Positions 1 to 8,021 of a stretch of DNA of 28,913 nucleotides are shown here, in pieces. Each line of letters starts with the position of its first letter. Within the stretch, counting starts at the first letter, position 1. Origin of the DNA: Proteobacteria bacterium UBA7447 (GTDB lineage Bacteria > Pseudomonadota > Gammaproteobacteria > Arenicellales > UBA868). The DNA lies in the NCBI GenBank assembly GCA_002477475.1, contig DLPX01000023.1, forward strand, positions 17,588-46,500, in the 5' to 3' direction. The translations under genes and the position numbers were made by a program. The notes under the pieces are model-generated. The model was not told where the DNA came from. It was given only the letters and a program-made list of their open reading frames with translations, and did not search any database.

Positions 1-47
1 CGAGTCGTTCGCTGTAAATTTATCGGTCTGATCAAAAGGGGCAAGGA

Positions 48-920
48 ATGAAATCGTTAAGTGGTGTTTGTGTGCCGGTCTGCACTGTTTTTGAGGATAA
101 CCCTGACAAAATCGACGAGCCTCGTTATCTAGCTCATGTCGACCGAATGCTCGAGGCGGGCGTCGACATCATTTTGCCCTGTGGGGGCACAGGGGAATTT
201 GCCTATCTTGGTCCGGAAGAAAAACGGCACCTGATTGAACTCACCGTCAAGCATGTAGGCGGACGGGCCGCGGTCCTTGCCCAAACTTCGGCGATTTATC
301 TCAGTGACACCATCGCCACAACGCAGCACGCTGTAGACAGCGGGGCCGATGCCGTTATGGTTTTGCCCCCCTATTTTGAAGGGCCGGATGCCCAAGGTGT
401 CTTCTCACACTACGAAGCGGTAGCCAGGGCAAGTTCTGTGCCTGTCATGGTTTACAACATACCGGTTCACTCCGGATTTGACGTCACTCCCGCCCTATTC
501 TCTGAACTCCTGAAGATCGATGGAATCGAGTACATCAAAGACAGTACCGGTGATTTCATTCGGATTCAGGAACTCTTAAAGACCGGGGGGAAGATTTTTA
601 ACGGCGGCGACCCGATCACCTACCAAGCGTTGGTAGCCGGATGCGTCGGATGCGTCTGGGGATCTGTCAATTTCCTCCCTGAGGAAGCGGTGGCACTCTA
701 TCGGATGGTAGAAAATGGTGATTTAGCCGGCGGGGCGGCTCTGTGGCAGAAACTGGTCGACTCCCAACTTTTCGTCTGGTCCCATGTTTACAACGCAGCC
801 GTCAAAGCGGCTGCAAATCGGCGCGGGTTCGATGTGGGCAGTTGCCGCCCGCCGGTGTTACCGCTCGCGCCGGAAAAATCTGAGGAACTCTTCGCGGCCC
901 TGGAAAAGGTATTGCCTTAG
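48..920 (+). CDS. Dihydrodipicolinate synthase (DapA)-family aldolase/lyase, probably not DapA itself
   Basis: A 290-residue class I (Schiff-base) aldolase of the DapA/N-acetylneuraminate lyase superfamily, a cytoplasmic TIM barrel using pyruvate or a related 2-oxo acid. Visible: GGTGE loop at 46-50, Tyr136 in YNIP, and the Schiff-base lysine Lys164 in YIKDSTGD. Two residues diagnostic of true DapA are absent: the first Thr of the GTTGE loop is Gly47, and the carboxylate-binding Arg five residues after the YNxP tyrosine (Arg138 in E. coli) is His141. A different aldehyde partner is therefore likely. The start at 48 has a good ribosome binding site (GGGCAAGGA). The gene is convergent with the branched-chain-type ABC transporter that follows, 14 bp from the livM stop. 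A link to the imported compound is possible but unproven. Family is certain; substrate is unknown. Confidence 0.9.
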   Translation: MKSLSGVCVPVCTVFEDNPDKIDEPRYLAHVDRMLEAGVDIILPCGGTGEFAYLGPEEKRHLIELTVKHVGGRAAVLAQTSAIYLSDTIATTQHAVDSGADAVMVLPPYFEGPDAQGVFSHYEAVARASSVPVMVYNIPVHSGFDVTPALFSELLKIDGIEYIKDSTGDFIRIQELLKTGGKIFNGGDPITYQALVAGCVGCVWGSVNFLPEEAVALYRMVENGDLAGGAALWQKLVDSQLFVWSHVYNAAVKAAANRRGFDVGSCRPPVLPLAPEKSEELFAALEKVLP

Positions 921-934
921 AGGACTGGACCGAT

Positions 935-2248
935 TTACTTTCCCCTTTCGGGAATCAGGCCGCGAGGGGAAAACCGCAAAACCATTAGAAGAACCACGCC
1001 CATGGTCGCAAGTCGCGTGTGTGCGGCGTTTTCAATAAGGTGTAGCCGCAGGGCGTGGTCCTCGCCCATGCCTGACGTCAGCAGCTCTATTACCGCCAGT
1101 CCAATAGGCTCTGCCTCAATCCAGAAAAACCAGATGGCAAAACCCCCGAGGATTGAGCCAAGGTTGTTGCCCGATCCGCCAACGATCACCATCACCCAGA
1201 TAAGGAATGTGAACCGCAGTGGCTGATACGAGGCTGGGGTGAAGATGCCATCCAGCGTTGTCAGCATAGCGCCTGCCAGCCCGATAACAGCAGATCCAAG
1301 AACAAATACCTGCAGATGCCGCCAGGTGACATCTTTGCCCATGGCGCTTGCAGCGATCTCGTTGTCGCGAATGGCCCGCATCATGCGGCCCCAGGGAGAC
1401 TTCAAGGCGCGTTCGGAGAGCCAAAAAACGATCGCCAGCACAACGATAAATAGGCCTGCGTAACTAAGCTTCACGATGATCGAGGATAGTTCGATCACAT
1501 TGAAGTCGAGTTTAGCAGCCAGTTCCTGAACCCACAGGGTTTTCTGTAGTTCAATTTCGTAGGGCACTGGTCGCGGCAGGCCGTTCACATTCTTAACGCC
1601 TCGCGCAAGCCAGTCTTCGTTCTTGAGAAAGTAGACAATTATTTCGGAGATACCGAGGGTCGCGATGGCCAGATAGTCCGACCGTAACCCCAGCGCAATT
1701 TTACCGATTCCCCATGCCGCCAATGCCGCAAATGCTCCGCCGGCAATCCACGAAAAGACAATCGGCAGCCCTAAGCCGCCTAGAAACCCGGTTCTTGCAG
1801 GCTCTACGGCTTCAATGGCCTCTACGGCAGGATCAAGAATAAAGCGCATAAGGACGACGCCCGATAACGCTACTGCCGCCGCTGCCCAACCGCGAAGCCG
1901 GCGGCCTCCGGGTATCATCTTGAAGGCAAGGATCGCGAGGACGATCGAGAGTGCTCCCGTCACCGCTCCCAGCATTGCTCTGGATCCGCCGACTGCCCAG
2001 GCCTCGGGAACTGGAGGGAAAGACACGAGGACCGCAGCAAGTCCTCCGAGCGCGGCAAAGCCCATAACCCCCGCGTTGAACAACCCTGCATAGCCCCACT
2101 GGATGTTTACGCCCAGCGTCATGATGGCGGAGATAAGACAGAGATTGAGAATGGCGAGCGCCACGTTGGCGCTCTGGATAACACCGACGGCGACGAGCAG
2201 TGCGCCCATAATGGTAAAGAGCAGAATATTGCGAAGGTTGGTACTCAT
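935..2248 (-). CDS. livM: Branched-chain amino acid-type ABC transporter permease LivM
   Basis: A 437-residue inner-membrane permease, one half of the membrane channel of a Liv-type (HAAT family) importer. It has about ten hydrophobic segments and the conserved cytoplasmic coupling region GGSGNNLGSILGGF in the C-terminal half, which contacts the ATPases. It is somewhat longer than many LivM proteins. Extra length lies in the N-terminal hydrophobic region (about 85-170) and in a hydrophilic loop around 215-250. The ATG at 2248 overlaps the livH stop (ATGA), indicating translational coupling. It is the last gene of livK-G-F-H-M. The substrate cannot be read from the permease; Liv-type systems carry branched-chain amino acids but also urea, amides and aromatic compounds. 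Confidence 0.93.
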   Translation of the reverse strand: MSTNLRNILLFTIMGALLVAVGVIQSANVALAILNLCLISAIMTLGVNIQWGYAGLFNAGVMGFAALGGLAAVLVSFPPVPEAWAVGGSRAMLGAVTGALSIVLAILAFKMIPGGRRLRGWAAAAVALSGVVLMRFILDPAVEAIEAVEPARTGFLGGLGLPIVFSWIAGGAFAALAAWGIGKIALGLRSDYLAIATLGISEIIVYFLKNEDWLARGVKNVNGLPRPVPYEIELQKTLWVQELAAKLDFNVIELSSIIVKLSYAGLFIVVLAIVFWLSERALKSPWGRMMRAIRDNEIAASAMGKDVTWRHLQVFVLGSAVIGLAGAMLTTLDGIFTPASYQPLRFTFLIWVMVIVGGSGNNLGSILGGFAIWFFWIEAEPIGLAVIELLTSGMGEDHALRLHLIENAAHTRLATMGVVLLMVLRFSPRGLIPERGK

Positions 2249-3258
2249 AACGTCTTTCCGCTGAATATCCCCGTGGGTTTGACCAGCAGCACAATCACGA
2301 GAATTACAAAGGAAACAGCCAACTTGTAGTCCGTAGAGAGCAGTTGGACAAGACCCTCCGGGATCCAGTCTCCCGGAGTGAGATACGCAATGACCCGCTT
2401 ATAGGCAAAGGTCAATAACAGTTCGGAAAATGCCACGACAAAACCCCCCGCGATTGCCCCGAGGGGATTTCCGACTCCCCCAACGATTGCTGAGGCGAAA
2501 ATCGGCAGCACCAGTCCGAGGTAAGTAAAAGGCTTGTACCCTTTGTCCAGACCGTATAGGGTGCCGGCAATGGCCGCCAATGCTCCCGTGATCACCCAGG
2601 TAATCGCCACCACCTTGGCGGGATTTATTCCCGAAAGCAGTGCAAGATCCTCGTTGTCCGAGTAGGCCCGCATGGATTTGCCTGTCCGCGTTCTGTTCAG
2701 GAACCAGAAGATCAGCGCAACAATGACTATTGCGGTCACCACGGTCACGCCTTGAGTGGTTTTGATGGCAAGTCCCTGATCCAGCCCCGTCATCTGTTTG
2801 AACGCCCGGGCTTTCATGATAAAGCGTTCGCCATCAGCGAAGACCCGATCCTGCGGACCAATGATAAAACGAACGAGTCCGCTCAATATAAACAGAATGC
2901 CGACAGAGACAATCAGATAAGTCACGGGGTTCGCTTTTTCTCTTCGGTAATACCGATAAACAACTCGGTCGAACAGCAGGCACATCACCACGGTGGCGAT
3001 AATTCCCACCGGAAGTGCCAGCAGTGCGGTCGGGAGAACCCCAAACGTAATGCCTTTCTCCTGGAGCCACCATGTCGTAAGGATCGTAATCATCGCGCCG
3101 AAGGACATGGTTTCGCCGTGTCCAAAATTGGAAAAGCGCAGCACGGCGTAGATCATGGTCACGCCGAGCGCGCCCAGCGCTAACTGACTGCCATAGGTTA
3201 GGCCCGGGACCAGGACGAAATTCGCGAGAAGCACTAACGCGTTGAGGATGTCGGTCAC
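2245..3258 (-). CDS. livH: Branched-chain amino acid-type ABC transporter permease LivH
   Basis: A 337-residue polytopic inner-membrane protein, the second permease of the Liv-type importer and partner of LivM. It shows the LivH-typical N-terminal region (SQLALGALGVTMIYAVLRFSN) shortened here as GALGVTMIYAVLRFSNFGHG, and the coupling segment GGVGNPLGAIAGGFVVAFSE near residues 260-280. The start is GTG at 3258, directly after the livF stop, with no other in-frame candidate that keeps the first membrane segment. It overlaps livM by 4 bases. Length and order agree with the family; the substrate is unresolved. Confidence 0.93.
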   Translation of the reverse strand: MTDILNALVLLANFVLVPGLTYGSQLALGALGVTMIYAVLRFSNFGHGETMSFGAMITILTTWWLQEKGITFGVLPTALLALPVGIIATVVMCLLFDRVVYRYYRREKANPVTYLIVSVGILFILSGLVRFIIGPQDRVFADGERFIMKARAFKQMTGLDQGLAIKTTQGVTVVTAIVIVALIFWFLNRTRTGKSMRAYSDNEDLALLSGINPAKVVAITWVITGALAAIAGTLYGLDKGYKPFTYLGLVLPIFASAIVGGVGNPLGAIAGGFVVAFSELLLTFAYKRVIAYLTPGDWIPEGLVQLLSTDYKLAVSFVILVIVLLVKPTGIFSGKTL

Positions 3259-3263
3259 GTGAT

Positions 3264-3968
3264 CTACCCGCCCAGAAAGGACCTGCGCACCTCAGGATCC
3301 GCCAAGAGCGCTTGTCCCGTATCGGTGTAACGATTCTGCCCCTGAACCAAAACAAAGCCGCGATCAGCAATTTCCAGAGCCTGTCTGGCATTTTGTTCCA
3401 CCATCAGAATGGCGATACCCGTTTTGGCAATTTCTATGACGCGGTCAAAGAGTTCGTCCATGACGATTGGTGAGACTCCCGCAGTGGGTTCGTCCAGCAT
3501 CAATACGCTAGGCTGCGTCATCAGAGCCCGGCCCACCGCGACCTGTTGCCGTTGACCACCCGACAGCTCGCCGGCGGGTTGCGAACGTTTCTGTCCCAGC
3601 ACTGGAAAGAGCGAAAACACCTGATCCATCGTGGGTCTAAAATCATCCTGTCGGACAAAAGCTCCCATTTCAAGATTCTCCTCCACAGTCATAGACGTGA
3701 AGACATTCGCGTTCTGGGGCACAAAACTCATCCCGAGAGTTACGCGCTCTTGCGGCGGAAGACGAGAGATGTCTTTCTCATCAAGCACTACTGAACCCTC
3801 GCGGAGGTCAAGCAGGCCGAACAGGGCTCTCATTGCTGTAGATTTGCCCGCGCCGTTAGGACCGACGACAACTGCCACTTCTCCTTTGTCCACTCCGATA
3901 CTGCACCCATGAAGGATGTCGGCTCCCCCGTAGCCGCCGTATAAGCCCCCGCCCTGAAGAAAACTCAT
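3264..3968 (-). CDS. livF: Branched-chain amino acid-type ABC transporter ATPase LivF
   Basis: A 234-residue ATP-binding subunit on the cytoplasmic face of the Liv-type importer, forming a heterodimer with LivG. It has Walker A GPNGAGKST (about 37-45), the ABC signature LSGGQRQQVAVGRAL (about 134-148) and Walker B LMLDEPTAGVSP (about 155-166). The short C-terminus ending at VRRSFLGG is typical of LivF. ATG at 3968 lies 8 bp after the livG stop; the Shine-Dalgarno is weak, so expression may rely on translation from livG. Confidence 0.95.
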   Translation of the reverse strand: MSFLQGGGLYGGYGGADILHGCSIGVDKGEVAVVVGPNGAGKSTAMRALFGLLDLREGSVVLDEKDISRLPPQERVTLGMSFVPQNANVFTSMTVEENLEMGAFVRQDDFRPTMDQVFSLFPVLGQKRSQPAGELSGGQRQQVAVGRALMTQPSVLMLDEPTAGVSPIVMDELFDRVIEIAKTGIAILMVEQNARQALEIADRGFVLVQGQNRYTDTGQALLADPEVRRSFLGG

Positions 3969-3976
3969 ATCAAAAA

Positions 3977-4765
3977 CTAGCGCTGATGCTTTCTGCCGGT
4001 GCCGAGGTAGGCCTCAATCACTGCCTCATTACTCATCACTTCTTCGGGGGTTCCCTGCGTCAATACGCCCCCTGCGGCCATCACTACAACCGGATTACAC
4101 AAACGCGAGATGAAATCCATGTCGTGCTCAATCATGCAAAACGTGTAACCCTTTTCACGATTAAGTCGCACGATCGCGTCGCCAATGGCCCCTAGGAGTG
4201 TGCGGTTTACACCGGCACCGACTTCATCGAGAAAAACCAGCTTCGGGTCAGCCATCATGGTTCGACCCAGTTCGAGAAGCTTTTTCTGCCCTCCAGAAAG
4301 GTTCCCCGCTAACTCGTCTGCGACCGCGGTGAGCTGCAGAAAATCAATCACCTCAGTCGCCCGAACACTGAGCTCTTCCTCCTGCGCCTTTACCGCTCTC
4401 GGTTGCAGCCAGGTGTCCACAAGCCGCTCCCCTGACTGCGAGCCTGGAACTACCATCAGATTCTCGCGGACTGTTAATGATGAGAACTCGTGCGCAATCT
4501 GAAAAGTTCGAAGAATCCCCCGGGCGAACAGTTCATGGGGTTTGCGGCCCGTAATATCTTCACCGTTAAACGTTACCGTTCCCCCGTCAGGGGGATGGAC
4601 ACCTGCAATCACGTTGAAGAGCGTGGTCTTTCCGGCGCCGTTTGGCCCGATCAATCCGGTAATGCTCCCTTGTTCGATAGACAAAGAAGCGTTCTCAACG
4701 GCGTGGATACCGCCGAAGTGTTTGTAAAGGTTCTGAATGTCCAGCAATTGAAATGAAACCGGCAA
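3977..4765 (-). CDS. livG: Branched-chain amino acid-type ABC transporter ATPase LivG
   Basis: A 262-residue ATPase, partner of LivF. Walker A is GPNGAGKTT (about 40-48), the signature is LSGGQKKLLELGR and Walker B is LVFLDEVGAGVN, with DEV in place of the usual DEP. No ATG or GTG exists near the expected N-terminus. The best start is TTG at 4765, with another in-frame TTG at 4747. The TTG at 4765 lies inside the U-tract of the terminator that follows livK, and no Shine-Dalgarno sequence is visible before it. Translation of livG, and of the genes coupled after it, may therefore be low or conditional. Function is secure; the exact start is not. Confidence 0.93.
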   Translation of the reverse strand: MPVSFQLLDIQNLYKHFGGIHAVENASLSIEQGSITGLIGPNGAGKTTLFNVIAGVHPPDGGTVTFNGEDITGRKPHELFARGILRTFQIAHEFSSLTVRENLMVVPGSQSGERLVDTWLQPRAVKAQEEELSVRATEVIDFLQLTAVADELAGNLSGGQKKLLELGRTMMADPKLVFLDEVGAGVNRTLLGAIGDAIVRLNREKGYTFCMIEHDMDFISRLCNPVVVMAAGGVLTQGTPEEVMSNEAVIEAYLGTGRKHQR

Positions 4766-4797
4766 AAAAAAACGGCCCGGGGATTACCCGGGCCGTT
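4764..4797 (-). terminator. Rho-independent terminator between livK and livG
   Basis: On the minus strand an 11-bp GC-rich perfect stem (AACGGCCCGGG pairing with CCCGGGCCGTT) with a 5-base loop is followed directly by a run of nine U (plus-strand A tract 4764-4772). It lies 11 bp downstream of the livK stop and reaches into the TTG start of livG. It fits an intra-operon terminator or attenuator: most transcripts would stop after livK, with read-through supplying the less abundant ATPases and permeases. The hairpin also protects the livK 3' end. Confidence 0.9.
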
Positions 4798-4807
4798 CAC
4801 TAGACGT

Positions 4808-5992
4808 CTAGCGGTATCCGACTGTGGTGTTCTTGCCGCCGTCAACAAGAATCTGGCGGTAGCTGCCGGCAGATTCTCCAGGACCAATAAGCTCTACCGC
4901 AGAGGCGCCGACATAGTCGACGTCACCGCCGTTTGCGATGTACTCAAGCGCTGCGTTGAGGTCGCCGGGGTAGACCTTCTTTCCCGGCGCGTTTGCGACG
5001 TCCATCACCTTTGCTTTGAAGTCTTGACTGTTGCTGGACCCGGCGGCCTGCATGGCGAGCATGATCAGAGCGGCAGCATCGTAGGATTCCGGTGCAAAGG
5101 GTCCGTCACCTTTGAAGCCCGCCGCAGATGCCAACTCTACGAACATCGAGGCACCTGAACTGTCGGTTCCCGGCACAGCACCGATAGAGCCGTCCAAACC
5201 TGAGCCAATCGCCTCAGGCAGCGAGTCGCCGATCATGCCGTCTGGCAGGTAGAAGATGTCGAACGCCCCCGTATCTAAAGATCCTTGGATGATGGCTTTA
5301 CCGCCCTGATCCAGGTATCCCGCCACAATGAGGATGTCGCCGCCCGCCTGAGCCAGGGCCGCGACTTCGGCACTATAGTCGCCCTTGCCTTCCTCATGCG
5401 CGGCATTGATGGTAATCGTGCCACCGCCGGCCGTGAAGTTGCTTTCGATACTGTCGGCAAGGCCTTTGCCGTAGTCGTTATTGGTGTAGGTCAGCGCTGC
5501 AGACTTGTAGCCCTGATCCATGAGAATGTTGGTCACCACTTGTCCCTGTCGAGCGTCGGATGGGGCCGTACGGAAGAAGAGGCCATCGTCTTCCGCGGTG
5601 GACAACCCGGGAGATGTCGCAGACGGCGAAATCATGACCACGCCGTTCGGGACTGCCACGTTAGCCAAGATAGCACCTGTCACGCCGGAACAGTCCGCGC
5701 CCATAATGGCATTGACCTTGTCCGAAGTAATCAGGCGTTCGGCTGCTGCCTGAGCGGCTGCCGAATCGATACAGGTCGAGTCGGCCCTAACCCCAGTGAC
5801 GGACGCACCGCCGAGCAATGCACCACCGCCATTGACTTCAGCAATCGCCAGTTCGGCACCAGCGCCCATATCGGGAGTGAGAGACTCGATGGGTCCAGTG
5901 AAGCCGAGGATGATACCGATCTTCACTTCTTCAGCGACGGCAGTCCCGCTAAGCAGTACGCTTGAAATCAGCGCCAAGAATATTTTCTTCAT
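4808..5992 (-). CDS. livK: Periplasmic Leu/Ile/Val-type substrate-binding protein LivK
   Basis: A 394-residue periplasmic binding protein of the type I fold (Leu/Ile/Val-binding, Peripla_BP_6 type) that delivers ligand to LivHM. The start at 5992 begins MKKIFLALISSVLLSGTAVA followed by EEVKIG, a standard Sec signal peptide with Ala-X-Ala cleavage; no lipobox cysteine is present. A strong AAGGAGG lies 6-7 bases upstream. The frame stays open to 6106, but the added residues have no signal character and precede that ribosome binding site. The early EVKIGIILGFTGP is the family hallmark. It is first in the liv operon and separated from livG by a terminator. The ligand is not predictable here. Confidence 0.93.
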   Translation of the reverse strand: MKKIFLALISSVLLSGTAVAEEVKIGIILGFTGPIESLTPDMGAGAELAIAEVNGGGALLGGASVTGVRADSTCIDSAAAQAAAERLITSDKVNAIMGADCSGVTGAILANVAVPNGVVMISPSATSPGLSTAEDDGLFFRTAPSDARQGQVVTNILMDQGYKSAALTYTNNDYGKGLADSIESNFTAGGGTITINAAHEEGKGDYSAEVAALAQAGGDILIVAGYLDQGGKAIIQGSLDTGAFDIFYLPDGMIGDSLPEAIGSGLDGSIGAVPGTDSSGASMFVELASAAGFKGDGPFAPESYDAAALIMLAMQAAGSSNSQDFKAKVMDVANAPGKKVYPGDLNAALEYIANGGDVDYVGASAVELIGPGESAGSYRQILVDGGKNTTVGYR

Positions 5993-6217
5993 GGAAATCC
6001 TCCTTATATTAAAAAAACACAAAGTCTGAACCGAGGCGTCGATGCGCTTAGGCAGATAGGTTAATAGTGACACACCGTTGACTCTAAGAGAAGTTCGCGA
6101 TCGCACGAAAAACCTTATTTAGCCGACTTTTCGGGGATTTTTCGAATTCTTCCTAAAGCAATCGGGCGAACAGGCGTCAAAGGTTCAGGTGTAAGAACCT
6201 CTCTGGTGCCGAATTCC

Positions 6218-7459
6218 TCAGGCGACCTTGACCGAGAACTCCGGCGCCGTGACAAAAACAAGTTGATCGTGTGCCGCTCGAAGAGCGGACGCCGCTTCCG
6301 TCGCGCTGGTCCCACGGCTGAAAATAAAACCAGGATAGGGACCACCTTCGGGCCACGGGATCAATTTTTGACCTTCCCGAACATCTACCTCGACTGACAC
6401 AATCCCCTTCACTTTCCGCGCGTTGGTGATCCCCTCCACCCTTCTTAAGACGCCTGCTTTAGGCACCGGAATCATCATGACACCAAAAGCGTCAGAGGTT
6501 GCCCTGGGTCTAATCGACTGCCTCACGGCGTTCGACAGCACCCATGTTTCAAGCGAAGTGCCCGTGAGAAACTCGATCAGTTTGCCGCACCTGCCCCCAA
6601 TTGTTCGACTGGCGACCTCGATAAAAGATATCCCCGCTTCCGAAATACGCAGTTCAGCATGCAACGGGCCCTCACGAAATTCCAAAGCAGATGCCATTTT
6701 ATGCAAAATCATCTTTATCGATGCACGCGTGTGACTATCAAGTTGTGGTGGCGTCACATAGATTGTCTCTTCAAAAAATGGCCCCGTCATGGGTTCGGGT
6801 TTTTCAAAAATCGCCAGTACTTCCATCTGGCCATCATGTAACAAGGCCTCAACCGAATATTCGTTCCCGCAAAGGTATTCCTCGACCAAAATTTCTTGCC
6901 CTGCGTTTGGGTTCTCCTGACTCAACAGTTGGCGAATTCTTTCCACCGCATTCAGCAGTTGCCCCTGGGTGTCGCACCGAATCACTCCCCGACTTGCCGA
7001 AAGAGAAAGGGGTTTTGCGACACATGGGAAACCGACCCTCTCAAAACATGGATCGGCCGGCTCGTTAGGCCGAACAACAAAAAACGCAGGGGATGGGAGA
7101 CCTTGTTCGAGGCAGGCGGTCCGGAAAGCGGCCTTGTTGGTGCTGGCGCACAATGCACGCGACCCGTTTGTAGACAGGCCCAGTCTTTCGGAGATAGCCT
7201 TGACTAGTGGGACCGTGCCATCATCGGTGGCGATAACAGCAGAAAACGGATGTTCGGCCGCAGCGTTTTGAATCTGCGAGACGACGTGATCTACGGACTC
7301 GGAATCCAGACGGATACCGTTTGAGTTGATAGCGAGAGGATGTCGACCCCAGGAAGCGACGGTTAGGTCTATCCTGAGATCTGCCGCGGCGCGAACATAG
7401 GCGCCAGTACGGTAACTGCGCTCTGGTGCGACCAGGAGAACCTGCGGTGGCGACGCCAT
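6218..7459 (-). CDS. ATP-grasp domain protein, probable carboxylate-amine ligase of unknown substrate
   Basis: A 413-residue cytoplasmic protein with an N-terminal nucleotide-binding-like pre-domain (about 1-105) and an ATP-grasp domain (about 110-310). Visible landmarks are the FPCVAKPLSLSASRGV lysine/glycine-rich loop, the acidic strand EILVEEYLCGNEYSVEALL, and the metal-binding segment ending ISFIEVASRTIGGRCGK. This arrangement recalls L-amino-acid ligases (BacD/YwfE type) and biotin carboxylase-like enzymes, which activate a carboxylate as acyl-phosphate and join it to an amine or thiol. The ATG at 7459 has GGAG upstream. It follows erpA by 71 bp on the same strand and precedes livK by 225 bp. 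Neighbours do not reveal the substrate. The class is secure; any specific reaction would be a guess. Confidence 0.85.
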   Translation of the reverse strand: MASPPQVLLVAPERSYRTGAYVRAAADLRIDLTVASWGRHPLAINSNGIRLDSESVDHVVSQIQNAAAEHPFSAVIATDDGTVPLVKAISERLGLSTNGSRALCASTNKAAFRTACLEQGLPSPAFFVVRPNEPADPCFERVGFPCVAKPLSLSASRGVIRCDTQGQLLNAVERIRQLLSQENPNAGQEILVEEYLCGNEYSVEALLHDGQMEVLAIFEKPEPMTGPFFEETIYVTPPQLDSHTRASIKMILHKMASALEFREGPLHAELRISEAGISFIEVASRTIGGRCGKLIEFLTGTSLETWVLSNAVRQSIRPRATSDAFGVMMIPVPKAGVLRRVEGITNARKVKGIVSVEVDVREGQKLIPWPEGGPYPGFIFSRGTSATEAASALRAAHDQLVFVTAPEFSVKVA

Positions 7460-7530
7460 TCCGACTCCGGCGGCAATCTGGCCTGGGGTACCTATTTCGC
7501 TATGGATGCTACCTGCGCGATGAAATTGCT

Positions 7531-7908
7531 TCAGCCTGCCCCGCCGCAGCCAGCGCAGGCCCCACTTCCGCCAACGGCTTGAAAGACGTTATTGAACACA
7601 AATGTTGCGTTGACGTCGCTATCCTGGAAGTCAATCTCGGCCCCTTGAAGATAGGAAAAAGCAACAGGATCGATGGTCAGAGCAAAACCAGAGTCATCTT
7701 TCAAGAGGCGATCTTTTTCGGACACCGATTCGGCAAAAGTCATCCCATAAGTCATGCCGCCACAGCCGCCTCCGCTGACGAAAACGCGGACCGCGCTCTG
7801 GGACTCATCCGCTTCGGTAAGTAACTCTGTGATTTTTGCCTTTGCTGAGGCCGTAACCGAAATACCGGAATCCGACGGAGTTTGTAGTGCATCACTTAAT
7901 TCGGTCAT
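7531..7908 (-). CDS. erpA: A-type iron-sulfur carrier (ErpA/IscA/HesB family)
   Basis: A 125-residue A-type carrier that accepts Fe-S clusters and delivers them to apo-enzymes in the cytoplasm. ATG at 7908 is chosen; the open frame to 7947 begins with TTG and only adds residues unlike the family. The core reads ISVTASAKAKITELL, then GGGCGGMTYGMTF with Cys49, and it ends GSGACAGCGGAG with Cys118 and Cys121. The usual A-type ending is CxC (CGCG); here it is CxxC. The family call is strong from length and the core pattern. Assignment as ErpA rather than another IscA-like paralogue is tentative. It is divergent from yggX, another iron-related gene. Confidence 0.85.
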   Translation of the reverse strand: MTELSDALQTPSDSGISVTASAKAKITELLTEADESQSAVRVFVSGGGCGGMTYGMTFAESVSEKDRLLKDDSGFALTIDPVAFSYLQGAEIDFQDSDVNATFVFNNVFQAVGGSGACAGCGGAG

Positions 7909-7945
7909 AACGCCATCCTGATGGTTTTGCCTGTAAAATCGCGCC

Positions 7946-8015
7946 AAGCTCTTAGAGATCCGGAGGGGATTCCTTCGTTCTGACTAAGACTAAGCTCTTA
8001 AGATATCAAGGGGAT
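7946..8015. repeat. Imperfect direct repeat in the erpA/yggX divergent region
   Basis: Two copies of about 24 bases starting AAGCTCTTA and ending GGGGAT occur at 7946-7970 and 7992-8015, 46 bases apart (roughly four helical turns). Both lie between the divergent erpA and yggX starts, and the second runs into the yggX ribosome binding site (AAGGGG). They could be operator half-sites or chance. No clear sigma-70 promoter was seen in this gap. Confidence 0.4.
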
Positions 8016-8021
8016 CTTACC

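Noticed and set aside
939..972. TTTCCCC...GGGGAAA inverted repeat at the livM 3' end
   Set aside because: Only 7 bp of stem around a 20-base loop, inside livM coding sequence and with no U-tract on either strand; probably not a terminator.
2752..3183. Long opposite-strand open frames (for example here within livH, and at 5285-5965 within livK)
   Set aside because: They are shadows of well-supported genes on the minus strand, with no protein-family character and no ribosome binding sites that make sense.
5993..6106. N-terminal extension of LivK
   Set aside because: It would bury the signal peptide; a strong AAGGAGG immediately precedes the ATG at 5992.
6001..6217. Promoter for livK
   Set aside because: TATAAG-like and TATTAA-like hexamers exist in this 225-bp gap, but none has a reasonable -35 partner at 16-18 bases; the TATAAG overlaps the ribosome binding site. 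I cannot place a promoter.
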